From: Undaria pinnatifida
Lineage: Eukaryota > Sar > Phaeophyceae > Laminariales > Alariaceae
DNA length: 64,000 nt
Assembly (NCBI GenBank): GCA_012845835.1
Contig: JABAKD010000014.1
Span: forward strand, 2,784,484 to 2,848,483
Direction of reading: 5' to 3'
A program made the translations under genes and the position numbers. Positions within the stretch are counted from its first letter, which is position 1. Every line of letters starts with the position of its first letter. The notes beneath the pieces are model-generated. The model ran no database searches, was not told the DNA's origin, and was given only the letters and a program-made list of their open reading frames with translations. Of the stretch, positions 57,601-63,162 are shown piece after piece.

Positions 57601-59919
57601 AGAGAAACCTGCAAACGGTGGTCTGTGTTTGTAACAGCCCCTTAATCTTATTATACTAATGGAACAGACCCATGGCCTACGTTTTACAAGAAATATTTAT
57701 TTTTGCAAGACATGAAAGATGCATGTTCATGTATACAAATATATACAGACGATATAATTTTGCATTACACAAGAATGATAAGGTCCATTTACACAACAAG
57801 TGTTCATTCTGCAAGACAAGAATGATGTTCATATTTTTCCCCGAAGATTTTTGGAGTTTTAAGGGGCGCAGTCGTTCAGAAACAAACATGGCAAAAAAAA
57901 AGTGTTGCCTTTACCGTAGCGCTGGCCTATATAAGGCGGTTGGCATAAGAGGTTCATTCGATATGGTGTGGTTGAAATCGGTTGGCACGACGACACTCTG
58001 AATACAACGGTGGTGTGGGCCTATATAAGGCGGTTATAATAAGGGAATAATTCGACATTCGTAGGGCGGTTGAATTCGGCTTACACGACTGCAACTCTGA
58101 TTTGCAAAAGTACTGGGGTGTGCTATATAAGGCGGTTATAATAAGGCAACCATTCGATATAGAGCGGTTGAATTCGGTTTACACGGCTGTAACTCTGATT
58201 TGCAACAGAGTCGGGGTGTGCCTGTATAAGGCGGTTAGAATAAGGCGACCATTCGACAATGTGCGGTTGAAATCGGTTGGCACGACTGCAACTCTGAATT
58301 CAACTGCCTACCATGTATACGAATAGGGTGGCCTCTAGATACAGGGCGACCAACATTTCCTTCGCACTTATACCGACTTATACAGGCCACACTGTTGCCG
58401 GAAAGCGCGACATCGCGAAAATAGCAAAACATCGATGAACATCGGAGAGGAGCAGTGTTTTTTGTCAGCGTGTTCATATCGCGCGGCCAAACAAACCACT
58501 TTGCCATATTTTGCAATGCCAATGCTTATCCCTGCTTTGTAGCTGTGGCCGCAGAGGTCGTCTCTCTCGGAGGCATCGGCACGCGCACTGGTTGTGCTGG
58601 ATGTGAATGGGTGGAAATATTGGTTTGATGCGAAAGCCCGCGCAGTGGGAGTAACGAACCCTGGCTCGAAAAAAGCAAAGGCACGATGGCCGAGGGTACT
58701 ATAGGGGGATCACTTTTGGGGGGCTGCGGACGCGTGCTACGATAGCGAGGTGGCGTACACTACTTTTTTTCTGAAGGTTCCTCGATCTGGGAGCTCGAGA
58801 CCTCCTCAGAAGACCGATTTGGAGAAAAATAAAACCGCTTTGATCCCGGATGAAAAATCCCATGGTCTTAGGTACACAATGAGAATCATGTGCAAAAAAT
58901 AAGGCGTTTTTTTTTTTCCGACGATTTTTGGTTAAGGAGCCCCATTAATGTCCAGAACCATTTTCGCCGAAAAAAGGTATACCTTTATCGTGGCACGCGC
59001 CTGACTTTTTGCAGTGGCTCGGGGTTCACTCCCGCGAGTGACTCCCCTGTTCCTTTCGCGATCTTAGGCTTTCGTGCGCCATTCTAATTTTCGAAGTTAA
59101 TCCGCGATGGAATGGTAAGCTACGCTGCTGCGCCAAGATAATCGACGAATATGATTTTCCTCCGTGAGATAGTAGAGAGACACTCGTGCGAGTGGCTCAA
59201 ACCCGGTCGTAATGAAAGCAGAGGTCCTCCTCTGTCGTAGCCTTGGAGGGGGGGGGGGGGGGGGGGGCATGTTAAGGGGGGCGTACTCATTTTCGTTGCT
59301 TGCCTCAGTCATTTGACCGTTGACCACGCATCTCTTTTCGGACGGAGCACCGTTCCTACTCCTAATAGAGGCACTTCCAACATTTGGGCGCTCACTGCGC
59401 TTTTTTCATTACATCAAAACTGTTCGCTTGTCCTATCTCCGTCCTGTTTCGCCGTCTGTGGCCACCATCTATCTCCTAGGATAGCGATTGTTTTCTCGTT
59501 ATTCTCTAGTCTCCCAAACTCTTCCGTGTCACATTCGTCCAATTTTTCATCTCCTCCTCTAACACATCCCGCTCCGCCTTGTATATTCCACACTCTCCTT
59601 CTACGTGAGTCCTACTCTATTGGTATGCTACACGGGCGCATATGTGCATGCACGTCCTCCTCCTCCCGACGACTGGTATACCGGGGAAGGGGGGGGAAAG
59701 GGGTGACACCTGTGACCACGGCTTGTCCGGAGACTCGAAATTGAAACAACCTTGAAAAAAAAGGGAAAACGAAAAACGAAAAACGAACATCAAAGTGAAT
59801 TCCTTACCTTTTCCGTGTAGGGGGAAGCCGCCTGTCCCCTTTTTCTCTCCATCTCCGCGTACCGCTTGTTCTCCTCCCGCGCCGCGCGCCTTAACCTCGC
59901 TGCTTCCTCTTCTCTCCTC
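25879..59919 (-). CDS. EF-hand-like / leucine-rich-repeat protein gene (10 exons seen, 5' end not found)
   Basis: Seen: ten in-phase exons on one strand: 59808-59919, 55253-55342, 52669-52810, 44020-44153, about 38954-39100, 36479-36603, 30215-30310, 28764-28947, about 27906-28248 and 25879-26136. Domains in order: Arg/Glu-rich coiled coil; an EF-hand-pair-like module (DTLDILIETGARYDRR, SELKSALQRTFDIRLSS, EVPEFLTTFFKI); about eight 23-residue LRRs of the Ras-group/LRRC40-like type (LKELWLTNNDIQALP and similar); a KDP-RER tail. Similar modules, in which a helix with a YD motif precedes an EF-hand and basic coiled coil, occur in large calcium-binding repeat proteins of protists. The calcium loop here is degenerate. 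Function unknown; calcium sensing or scaffolding is a guess. Introns reach 8.5 kb and hold nearly all the repeats of the right half of the window. Confidence 0.8.
26648..26910 (+). mobile_element. MITE-A copy
   Basis: Both inverted ends present (right end slightly decayed, CTCTATATTGTAGCATGC). The internal CCATGGCCTAGGTACACAAC block is intact. In the intergenic-proximal part of the EF/LRR gene, intron before the last exon. Confidence 0.85.
27520..27790 (+). repeat. TTGATCTAA-type 9-bp array
   Basis: Imperfect repeats of TTGATCTAATTGATCTAG over about 260 bp, in the intron before the last EF/LRR exon. Same GATC-centred 9-mer style as the arrays at 3.3 kb, 35.5 kb and 36.9 kb. Confidence 0.8.
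27906..28248 (-). CDS. EF/LRR gene, last LRR and charged tail exon
   Basis: Starts after a (CT)n tract and TGTAG at IPKVLLTLINLARLNLAGT, the last LRR, then leaves the repeat pattern. A Pro-rich linker is followed by four imperfect copies of a six-residue KDP-RER motif, encoded by an 18-bp repeat. The donor is probably CAT|GTGAGA (phase 0), with GAG|GTTCGA as an alternative; the 3' edge is therefore uncertain by five codons. Confidence 0.75.
28764..28947 (-). CDS. EF/LRR gene, LRR exon 4
   Basis: 184 bp from a TGGATGATCAG acceptor to GAG|GTAACA, phase 2 in and phase 0 out. Three LRRs are clear: SLRELRLAGNQLTRLPGCV, ALEVLDLRGNTIESLPDDL and SLLDLDLEGNPLGPE. The split codon with the previous exon gives ...LAMCR|SLREL, a perfect LRR join. 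Confidence 0.88.
29264..29518 (-). mobile_element. MITE-A copy, reverse orientation
   Basis: Begins GACGCGTGCTACGATAGAGG TATACCTTTTTTTGG, with the right-end sequence first, and ends GTGCACCTCTATCGCAGC. In the intron between LRR exons 3 and 4. Confidence 0.8.
29904..30165 (+). mobile_element. MITE-A copy next to LRR exon 3
   Basis: Starts GAAGCGTGCTACGATAGAGG and ends TCTATCGTAGCACGCGTC, then a C run. Its right end lies only 50 bp from the LRR exon 3 donor. Confidence 0.85.
30215..30310 (-). CDS. EF/LRR gene, LRR exon 3
   Basis: 96 bp between ATCAAGCAG and TGTGCAG|GTTCGT. One base completes the split codon from the previous exon; phase 2 out. LPGELGLLPNLEQVFAEKNW then LSALPRELAMC is one LRR plus the start of the next. 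The intron begins with a long C/G-rich run (poly-C on the plus strand at 30,167-30,204). Confidence 0.86.
30800..31012 (+). mobile_element. MITE-C copies (CACTCGCGCGAGTG palindrome family)
   Basis: Family of about 210 bp framed by copies of the palindrome CACTCGCGCGAGTG, with TTTTCACCGCCTGGTTT at the left, GTTTGGCGCAGCGTAGCTTA and GGCCGAAAAGGATCAG inside. Further copies: 29,519-29,740, 31,840-32,135, 37,622-37,836 and 55,572-55,735 (+); 36,050-36,390, 37,308-37,530, 58,998-59,230 and 62,335-62,620 (-). The 36-kb copy has an internal 65-bp tandem duplication. Confidence 0.75.
32934..33380 (-). mobile_element. MITE-G copy with one terminal repeat amplified
   Basis: Right end (GGGCGCTCTTAAATCGGG to CTACTGTA) and interior (CATGTCCGGC, ATGCTATGTATTTCCACT, CAGATAAGAGCA) match MITE-G. 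The opposite end is a tandem array (32,973-33,225) of about eleven 24-bp units whose sequence, GTACCCCGATTTAAGGGCAA, is that of the terminal inverted repeat itself. Confidence 0.8.
33515..34010 (+). repeat. Two-copy 125-bp tandem repeat plus family shared with 44.3-44.8 kb
   Basis: 33,535-33,610 and 33,655-33,740 share CACGGATGGTGCAA-ATCACC and CCTTCAAAGGCATGTG. 33,755-33,990 (GACAATGTGCAGTATATATG, TTCAACGTTGATCACTCGT, CCTCGGAAACAAAAGGAAAC) matches the element at 44,300-44,780. Confidence 0.65.
34190..34305 (+). repeat. Three-copy unit with long C runs
   Basis: AAGCAGGCTCT followed by 14-20 C and GGGGTTACT, repeated three times. Confidence 0.85.
34495..34785 (+). repeat. 18-bp minisatellite
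   Basis: About 16 imperfect copies of AATAGTGCCGGTGCCCTG. Open in several frames as a consequence of unit length divisible by three. Confidence 0.88.
35475..35800 (+). repeat. AGATCATAT-type 9-bp array
   Basis: About 320 bp of TAGATCATATAGATCATC-like repeats, with further islands to about 35,950 and at 36,870-37,085. Confidence 0.85.
36479..36603 (-). CDS. EF/LRR gene, LRR exon 2
   Basis: 125 bp, phase 0 in and phase 2 out (AGC AG|GTGCGA). Encodes two LRRs: VWQLSGLKELWLTNNDIQAL and KELKQLRTLGVGRNRIS. The acceptor is TTGGCGCTTCAAAG, after a pyrimidine-rich stretch preceded by a (TGTC)n microsatellite on this strand. Confidence 0.87.
36636..36690 (+). repeat. (GACA)n microsatellite before LRR exon 2
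   Basis: About 13 GACA units. On the gene strand this is (TGTC)n, ending 30 bp upstream of the LRR exon 2 acceptor. Confidence 0.9.
37837..38529. repeat. MITE-A fragment and unique intron sequence
   Basis: 37,926-38,085 is a reversed MITE-A fragment (GACGCGTGCTACGATAGATA then CCTTGACCCAAAACTGTCGG). 38,100-38,529 shows nothing recognisable. Confidence 0.5.
38530..38655 (-). pseudogene. Duplicate of LRR exon 1
   Basis: About 110 bp aligning with the exon ending at 38,954, including the block around LDLSTWANRK and a GTGAGG donor-like site. It carries a small length difference (two extra bases after AGGAAGC) that changes the frame before the donor, and an in-frame TGA upstream. It lies about 400 bp downstream of the better copy on the same strand, so it is a local tandem duplicate that looks non-functional. 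Confidence 0.72.
38954..39100 (-). CDS. EF/LRR gene, LRR exon 1 (5' edge uncertain)
   Basis: Ends with ...LLSRVPRA at GCG|GTGAGT, phase 0, joining VWQLSGLKELWL of the next exon to complete an LRR. Upstream in frame is EKIRIQINAARSTKRLDLST, the usual helix-then-LDLS start of such LRR blocks. A 12-13 residue insertion (TWANRKQGDFLL) breaks the first repeat. No strong acceptor is visible; the frame is open up to about 39,157. Confidence 0.72.
39160..42220. repeat. Intron between exons 44,020 and 39,100: MITE fragments and AGTGACCACCCTCAG repeats
   Basis: 40,335-40,425 is a MITE-A right end. 41,135-41,430 holds about seven copies of AGTGACCACCCTCAGAAG- and AAGCCACCACCCTCAGAAG-like units, with two copies of GTTCATCGCGTTGCCCTTTC. 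No exon recognised. Confidence 0.5.
41690..41850 (+). other. Two tRNA 3'-half-like sequences
   Basis: GTGAGTTCGAATCTCAC followed by CATCCACC (about 41,700-41,722), and CACGGTTCGATCTCCGTA followed by GATCTCGCC (about 41,811-41,839), are good T-arm and acceptor-end patterns. The matching 5' halves are not found, so these are not called as tRNA genes; SINE heads or tRNA fragments are possible. Confidence 0.4.
42302..42615 (-). mobile_element. LINE 3' fragment (same family as 1,025-2,600)
   Basis: Reverse complement matches the last 310 bp of the LINE: the Cys/His segment downstream region, GGTGGCCGCAGACGGCGAAA, GAGCGCCCAAATGTTGGAGG and the tail TGAATACGC followed by C-rich sequence. It is flanked by two roughly 45-bp imperfect direct repeats (42,220-42,262 and 42,628-42,672, both with AACAGGCGTTCCT). 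These look like a long target duplication or an older repeat split by the insertion. Confidence 0.8.
43592..43870 (-). mobile_element. MITE-B copy, reverse
   Basis: Reads GGTCATTCCACGGTAGGGGC, CTGAGCTCCTAG, ATCTCACCCGAAACACGGCT and AATGGTTGAGGAGCTC: the family in reverse. An internal piece (CAACATCTCTATGTGCTA) is duplicated. Weaker copies lie at 24,915-25,110 (-), 27,090-27,240 (+), 40,080-40,290 (+) and 60,040-60,370 (-). Confidence 0.65.
44020..44153 (-). CDS. EF/LRR gene, EF-hand exit helix exon (GC-AG donor)
   Basis: 134 bp starting after TTCGCTCAG with two bases that complete the phase-1 codon of the previous exon, giving ...YDGG|VFAPPVQIEVPEFLTTFFK. The EFL-TFFKI pattern is the exiting helix of an EF-hand. 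The rest (SATKLKEYRQALK) is a charged helix. The only sensible donor is AAG|GCAAGC, a GC-AG intron, phase 0. The frame otherwise runs into a stop soon after. Confidence 0.8.
44292..44700 (+). repeat. About 90-100-bp tandem repeat, five copies
   Basis: Units share GTGCAGCATGAGCTTCAACG, CGTTGATC, ATTACCAGGTATTATGC and TAGCCACCCGGCAATG. Begins about 140 bp beyond exon 44,020-44,153, inside the 8.5-kb intron. Confidence 0.8.
44928..45215 (+). mobile_element. tRNA-derived SINE candidate
   Basis: 44,928-45,001 looks like a decayed tRNA: box A-like TGGCGTATCTGGTT, box B-like GAGTTCAAATCCC, imperfectly paired ends GCCCCGG / CCGGGTGC. The body continues to GACACCTGTGACCACGGCTT and GGAAAGTAGAAGTG. The body end recurs at 43,135-43,220 and 59,675-59,745 without the tRNA-like head. 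Confidence 0.6.
45274..46137 (+). repeat. 70-bp satellite array, left part (about 12 units)
   Basis: Near-identical units with CGCCTTTTGTCAGCCATCTC, GAAAGGGGTTCC, a CT tract, and CTCTTAAATCAAGAGG, which can pair as a small hairpin. Unit length varies 69-72 by the A run. The array is interrupted at GCCAT by the copia element and resumes at 52,440. Confidence 0.93.
46138..46932 (+). repeat. copia 5' LTR
   Basis: 795 bp, TGTTGAAG ... CTGAATA, preceded by the target duplication GCCAT (46,133-46,137). Confidence 0.95.
46933..46946 (+). other. copia primer-binding site (half-tRNA-iMet type)
   Basis: GGTTATGAGCCTCG directly after the 5' LTR is complementary to the anticodon arm of initiator methionine tRNA (CUCAUAACC). 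This is the priming mode known for Drosophila copia and some relatives, which use a cleaved 5' half of the tRNA. Confidence 0.8.
49188..51340 (+). mobile_element. copia pol remnant: reverse transcriptase and RNase H region
   Basis: Typical copia blocks: an RT with the catalytic YVDDLLLVG box near 50,325-50,350, an upstream LRKSLYGIPQAP block, and an RNase H part with the SDANWG block (50,834-50,851) and a conserved C-terminal THIDNTSA-like segment. Described only as a fossil part of the element. Confidence 0.85.
51634..51644 (+). other. copia polypurine tract
   Basis: AAGGGGGAG immediately before the 3' LTR. Confidence 0.75.
51645..52439 (+). repeat. copia 3' LTR
   Basis: 795 bp, same sequence as the 5' LTR as far as read, followed by GCCAT (52,440-52,444). 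Confidence 0.95.
52440..52618 (+). repeat. 70-bp satellite array, right part (about 2.5 units)
   Basis: Continuation of the 45,274-46,137 array after the copia insertion. The last unit is diverged (CGCCTTTTTCCAGCCGTCTC) and stops about 50 bp from the donor of exon 52,669-52,810. Confidence 0.9.
52669..52810 (-). CDS. EF/LRR gene, EF-hand helix exon
   Basis: 142 bp after an AAACAG acceptor, phase 0 in and phase 1 out (GGA G|GTAACA). VKCMSPSELKSALQRTFDI then LSSPQLGAMAHLF is the helix pattern that precedes an EF-hand calcium loop. The usual acidic D-x-D-G loop is replaced by GTGAASAETESYDGG, so calcium binding is doubtful. The 70-bp satellite remnant ends about 50 bp beyond the donor. Confidence 0.82.
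53384..53652 (+). mobile_element. MITE-B copy
   Basis: Family MITE-B: ends GTCATCCCACGGTAAGGGTT and, inverted, GTCATCCGACGTGAAGGGTG. Interior blocks TTGAGCTCCTCAACC, GTTGGTCGGGTTGCGCGACG and TTTCGGGTGAGATATTGAGC. Both ends present here. The same end sequence occurs just upstream (53,340-53,400) in a partial direct duplicate. Confidence 0.75.
54190..54425 (+). repeat. 135-bp tandem duplication
   Basis: Two copies sharing AATCACGAGAAAAAAACAGG, CCTCGC and TTCTTTTTTCGCCCC-like blocks. Confidence 0.65.
54640..54800 (-). repeat. Dispersed 90-bp repeat, second copy at 58,545-58,640
   Basis: Shared GAGGTCGTCTCTCT-GGAGGC and ATCGGCACG-GCACTGGTTG blocks. Open in one frame on the minus strand in both copies, but the products match nothing I know. 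Confidence 0.5.
55253..55342 (-). CDS. EF/LRR gene, first helix exon of EF module
   Basis: 30 codons between a TCTCCTTTCCAG acceptor and a GAG|GTACGT donor, phase 0 at both ends. Product DLDDTLDILIETGARYDRR then GPAGLKAWE. Both splice sites are near consensus, and the segment joins in frame to exons on both sides. Confidence 0.82.
55756..56880 (+). repeat. About 225-bp tandem repeat, five degenerate units
   Basis: Unit starts GACTGGCCTGGGCTCTTCGA at about 55,756, 55,988, 56,208, 56,443 and 56,655. Shared blocks: AAAAGGCTATACTGTACCCG, GGTCATGGTATGTGCTCATC and AAGCGAAGAGCCACGCAC. Lies in the first visible intron of the EF/LRR gene. Confidence 0.85.
56869..57349. mobile_element. MITE-F with about 190-bp inverted repeats
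   Basis: Left arm from AGACCTACTATTGTGGGAAA and right arm ending (in reverse) AGACCAGCTATTATGGGAAT. The arms share TTTACTCGG-TGGAC, AAAAACACCTATA, GTAGTTTTCCGAG and TTTCTCCAG blocks. The total is 481 bp and could fold into one long hairpin. Confidence 0.85.
57925..58315 (+). repeat. About 100-bp tandem repeat, four units with TATATAAGG
   Basis: Units begin CCTATATAAGGCGGTT and share ATTCGATAT-G-GCGGTTGAA, TCGGTT-ACACGACTG and AACTCTGA blocks. The TATATAAG box recurs three times (TGTATAAG in the fourth). Confidence 0.85.
58729..59002 (+). mobile_element. MITE-A copy
   Basis: Both ends (GACGCGTGCTACGATAGCGA; CCTTTATCGTGGCACGCG) and the CCATGG block are present. A MITE-C copy follows at once (58,998-59,230). 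Confidence 0.83.
59280..59650 (-). mobile_element. LINE 3' fragment, second 5'-truncated copy
   Basis: Reverse complement matches the LINE from the CPCGTT region to its 3' end, AATGAGTACGCCCCCC, then a C-rich tail. It lies in the first visible intron of the EF/LRR gene. The final coding residues read VNGQMTEASN, better preserved than in the 1-2.6 kb copy. Confidence 0.8.
59808..59919 (-). CDS. EF/LRR gene, coiled-coil exon
   Basis: 37 codons rich in Arg, Glu and Ala (RREEEAARLRRAAREENKR), ending ...ASPYTEK at AAG|GTAAGG, phase 0. It joins DLDDTLDILIETG of the next exon; such Y-T-xx-D-(F/L) joins are typical of the module start. The 5' boundary (an AG after eight A) is weak, so the exon may differ by a few codons. 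An upstream exon must exist because the start is inside a codon; none was recognised in 59,920-64,000. Confidence 0.7.
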
Positions 59920-59999
59920 CTTTTTTTTAACAACACACGTCATCGTCCGCGTTTGTCGGATTTATGGCGCCAAAAAGAGTCACGAGCCACGGATGGATG

Positions 60000-61440
60000 C
60001 GTGTGGTGATACGGGGTAGCACGTTTTGGCCAGGGTCAGGGGGGCGTACAACGGAAGTTTTCTGAGCTCCTACCTAACACAACAAGGAGATAAATTTTCC
60101 CACCCGAACCATGGCTCCAACGGCGTTCGCTCGCGCGATCCGACCAACATATATATGCGCTGCAAGTCCTAAGACAAGACTATACATGCACCTTCAAAAG
60201 AATCAAACTAAAAACCGGTGTCTGTACGTAGCTGGTTGTCTCGCTCGAGAGGCTGAAAACGGCCAGAAACGTTTTCGGCCCGAAAATGTAACTCCTAACC
60301 CTTGCGAAGACTCCCCCCCCCAAAAAATGCTTCTCGCTTGCGGAACTCCTCAATAAGTGGATTATGCCCAATTACTACCAATAGCAGATCTCTTCCATTA
60401 TGGTAACTTTACGTTGACTCGTGCTACGATATACCAGGTAGGCATTAAGGCATACCCCCTTTTTGGCCGATTTTTTTTTTTTTTTTGATAACCGGGTCTC
60501 CTTAACCCATGTTTTTTTTTTGTTTCCCTTTCTTTTCGCAACAAGTTTCGTTTGCATGCCTGCCTAGGCCATGGGAATGGTTCATCACAAAATCCCTATT
60601 TTTTTTTCAAAAATACTTCTCCAGATCAGGTTTTTGGGCGAGGGATACCAGAGCTCCTCACGTCACGAACTCTTGCCGAGGGGGAAAAAAAATGTGCAAC
60701 TCTTACGTAAAAAAAATTGTGCACCATATAATTTCTTGGCGTAAAAAGGTGTTGAGTCACCCAACGGTCCCTTTTTTGGGGCCAGGCGTTTCTGGCCGGT
60801 TGATCTTCTCAAGCGACGAACTACCGAATATTCCGATGCTCAATGACAGTATGGAGATGTTGGTCGGGTTGCGCAAACGAATGCCTTCGAAGCGATGATT
60901 CGGGTGAGAAATTTCAACTGCTCCTCATGATAGGGGCTCCAAAAATTCTTAGAAAATTCTGCTGCTGCTGCACCCCTAAGCCTGGGATGACATGACTCTG
61001 TTATCCGGTCGAAACCCTGCTCGACCGTCCGCCACTATAGTCGTACCACACCGAAGTTTTGTCCCCCTTCTTCTCTGCGACGACGCTTTTCTGCGACGCT
61101 GTCGTGCGATCGGCGACGACCACGACGACCACGACCGCGACCACGACGGTTTTGCAGAAGAACGCCGCCGGAATTACATGGCGTAGAGAGGCTCTCAATC
61201 GTTACTGTAGCACTTTTAGGCGTAATCTACTTTCTAAAAATGACGGGGCTCCTTAACCCCCCCCCCTTTTGAGCCTCCCCCTAAAAAAAACTCCCTATAC
61301 TAAATCCAAGATATTTTCTCCCAAAAAATGGGTTTCCTGTCGTAAAGGCGTTGACCCAAAATTGTCCGAATACAGCAGTTTCTTTCATTTTTATTTTCGT
61401 TTTTTTATCCTCCGGTGGATGGGAAAATAAAGCTCAAGCT
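60000..61440. other. Right-end region, repeats only
   Basis: MITE-B relatives (60,040-60,370 and 60,735-60,995), a MITE-A end at 60,415-60,435, a poly-T run at 60,470-60,486 and a CGACGACCACGACC microsatellite at 61,108-61,147. No upstream exon of the EF/LRR gene was found although one must exist. Confidence 0.45.
60735..60995 (+). mobile_element. MITE-B copy
   Basis: GAGTCACCCAACGGTCCC at the left, ATGTTGGTCGGGTTGCGCAA and CTTCGAAGCGATGATTCGGG inside, and TGCACCCCTAAGCCTGGGAT with GACTC at the right. Confidence 0.7.
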
Positions 61441-61758
61441 CACCTCACTTCCACGTATTTTCATCCTCGTCGTGTTGTCGATTCAACTCAATTGCCTTCG
61501 CAATCCAGCGCCAGCCGGCGTGTTGGTTCCCACTACCAGCTATAGCGATAGCGTGAGCTGTCCCTTTTCGGCGGTCCCCCGTTTCTTGCAAATTATTAAT
61601 GGTTTTTGAAACCCACTACTTAGTACTTCGAAGTAGTAGCTTGTGGGATCGTTCAGAGGGTCAAGATTTACACGCTTCTTTCGAAAAGCTTGTACGAAGT
61701 ACCATGTTGTTGTTTTTTTTTGGTGAGGCGCAAAACCTCCAAAAGGGAAAAGCCGCAC

Positions 61759-62005
61759 AGTGGGCTACGACAGAGGCGCACACCACCACTTTCTGTTCTG
61801 AGGCGTTCCTCGATTTGAGAGCTTAAGATCTCTCTTTCCCTCTCTCCCAAAAAACTGATTGATTTGGAGAAGAAATAAAACCGCTACAGCAGTAGAACCG
61901 GATGAGAAAATCCCATAGCTTAGAGGTGCACGATGAAAATCATTGCAAAAAAAAAAATGGCCAATTTGGGTAGAGGAGCCTCGTCGTTCAGAAACGATTG
62001 ATTCA
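61759..62005 (+). mobile_element. MITE-A copy, decayed, right end missing
   Basis: Diverged left end (GGGCTACGACAGAGGCGCAC), then recognisable GAGCTTAAGAT, GATTTGGAGAAG and AGCCTCGTCGTTCAGAAAC blocks. A MITE-D fragment follows (62,061-62,215, minus). Confidence 0.65.
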
Positions 62006-62060
62006 TCATCCATCCCTGGAGGAGTCTCTTTTTTATCCTTTTTTTTTTTGAGGGGGGGAG

Positions 62061-62215
62061 GGAATCTTACTACGGTAGCCCCCCCCAACTTTTCTTCGAC
62101 GAAATAGCCGGTTTCGAAAACCAGCTCCCGGTCGTATCTCCTGAAAACACGGTGTCCCTCGATCGACACCCCGACGTCATCGATCTATACCCCTTTGCAC
62201 ACAAGAACATATGTG
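62061..62215 (-). mobile_element. MITE-D fragment
   Basis: Right-end half of the element in reverse (CTTACTACGGTAGCCCCCCC ... CTGAAAACACGGTGTC). The left end is not found. Confidence 0.7.
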
Positions 62216-62602
62216 GATAATGTTATTTCAATAGTATCCTCCCTAGTGTCGAGCACCCGTGAAACGTTCACTGAAGACAACCGCTGGTTTTAGGGAGGGC
62301 TATCGTAGAATAAGGCGGGGGGAGAGGCTGTGCTTTGCGGTAGCTCAGTAGGGGTCACTCGCCGCGAAAAGTGACTTGATTCCGCTATTCCTGTGAGCTA
62401 TTAAGCTTCTCGTGTTGTTTTGTGTTTTGTTGTTTTATTTTGTGGGTGCGTTTTTTTTTTTGCGACATCATGAAACCGCCAAGGAACGACTATATATTGC
62501 TAAGCCGCGCCAAACATCACCCAAAAGCGCTTTCTTTCTTTCTTTCTTTTTGTTCCATTTGAGGTACAGAGCCAGGCGGGCGAGTGACTCTAAGCCGGTG
62601 GT

Positions 62603-62875
62603 GGAGTCATCCGCGGGAGGGCTTGCGTTTTTGGGGGAGGGGGGGGGGGGAAACGTTTCTCACCGGTTTGCCGGTTGAGCTCCTCCTCAAGCGAGCAACT
62701 GAATTGCCGGTTGAATCTGACATTTTTTTCGAGACTCGAGAGCAACTTGTTCTGCACAGAACTAAGGCATAAAATTGTCGGTCGGGTTGCGGCGAACGAG
62801 CGAATGCCTTGAAAGGCATGTTTCGGGTGAGGTAATCAGCTATTGATAGCTCCTCATGGTAGAAACGACATTTTT
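62603..62875 (+). mobile_element. MITE-B copy
   Basis: Left end GAGTCATCCGCGGGAGGGCT; interior GGTTGAGCTCCTCCTCAAGC, GTCGGTCGGGTTGCGGCGAA and TTTCGGGTGAGGTAAT. Right end worn. Confidence 0.65.
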
Positions 62876-62884
62876 CAACCCTTG

Positions 62885-63150
62885 AGACGCGATCTACGAT
62901 AGAGGTATACCTTTTTTTGGCGAAAATGTTTTCTGATTGACGGGGCTCCTTAACCTACTAATACTATCGTCGGAAAAAAAAACGCCATTTTTTTCCGTGG
63001 TTCTCTCGTTGTGTACCTAGACCATGGGACTTTTATTTTTTTGCAACCCGGTTCTAGCGGTTTTATTTTTCTCAAAAATATCTGCTTGTGGGAGTGGGAG
63101 AGGTCTTAAGCTCCCAAATCGAAGAACTCCTCCGAAAAAAAAGGTGTATG
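62885..63150 (-). mobile_element. MITE-A copy, reverse, head to head with the next copy
   Basis: Starts GACGCGATCTACGATAGAGG and reads the right-end sequence first. It ends in GGTGTATGTACC close to the start of the copy at 63,163. Confidence 0.75.
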
Positions 63151-63162
63151 TACCTTTTTTCG

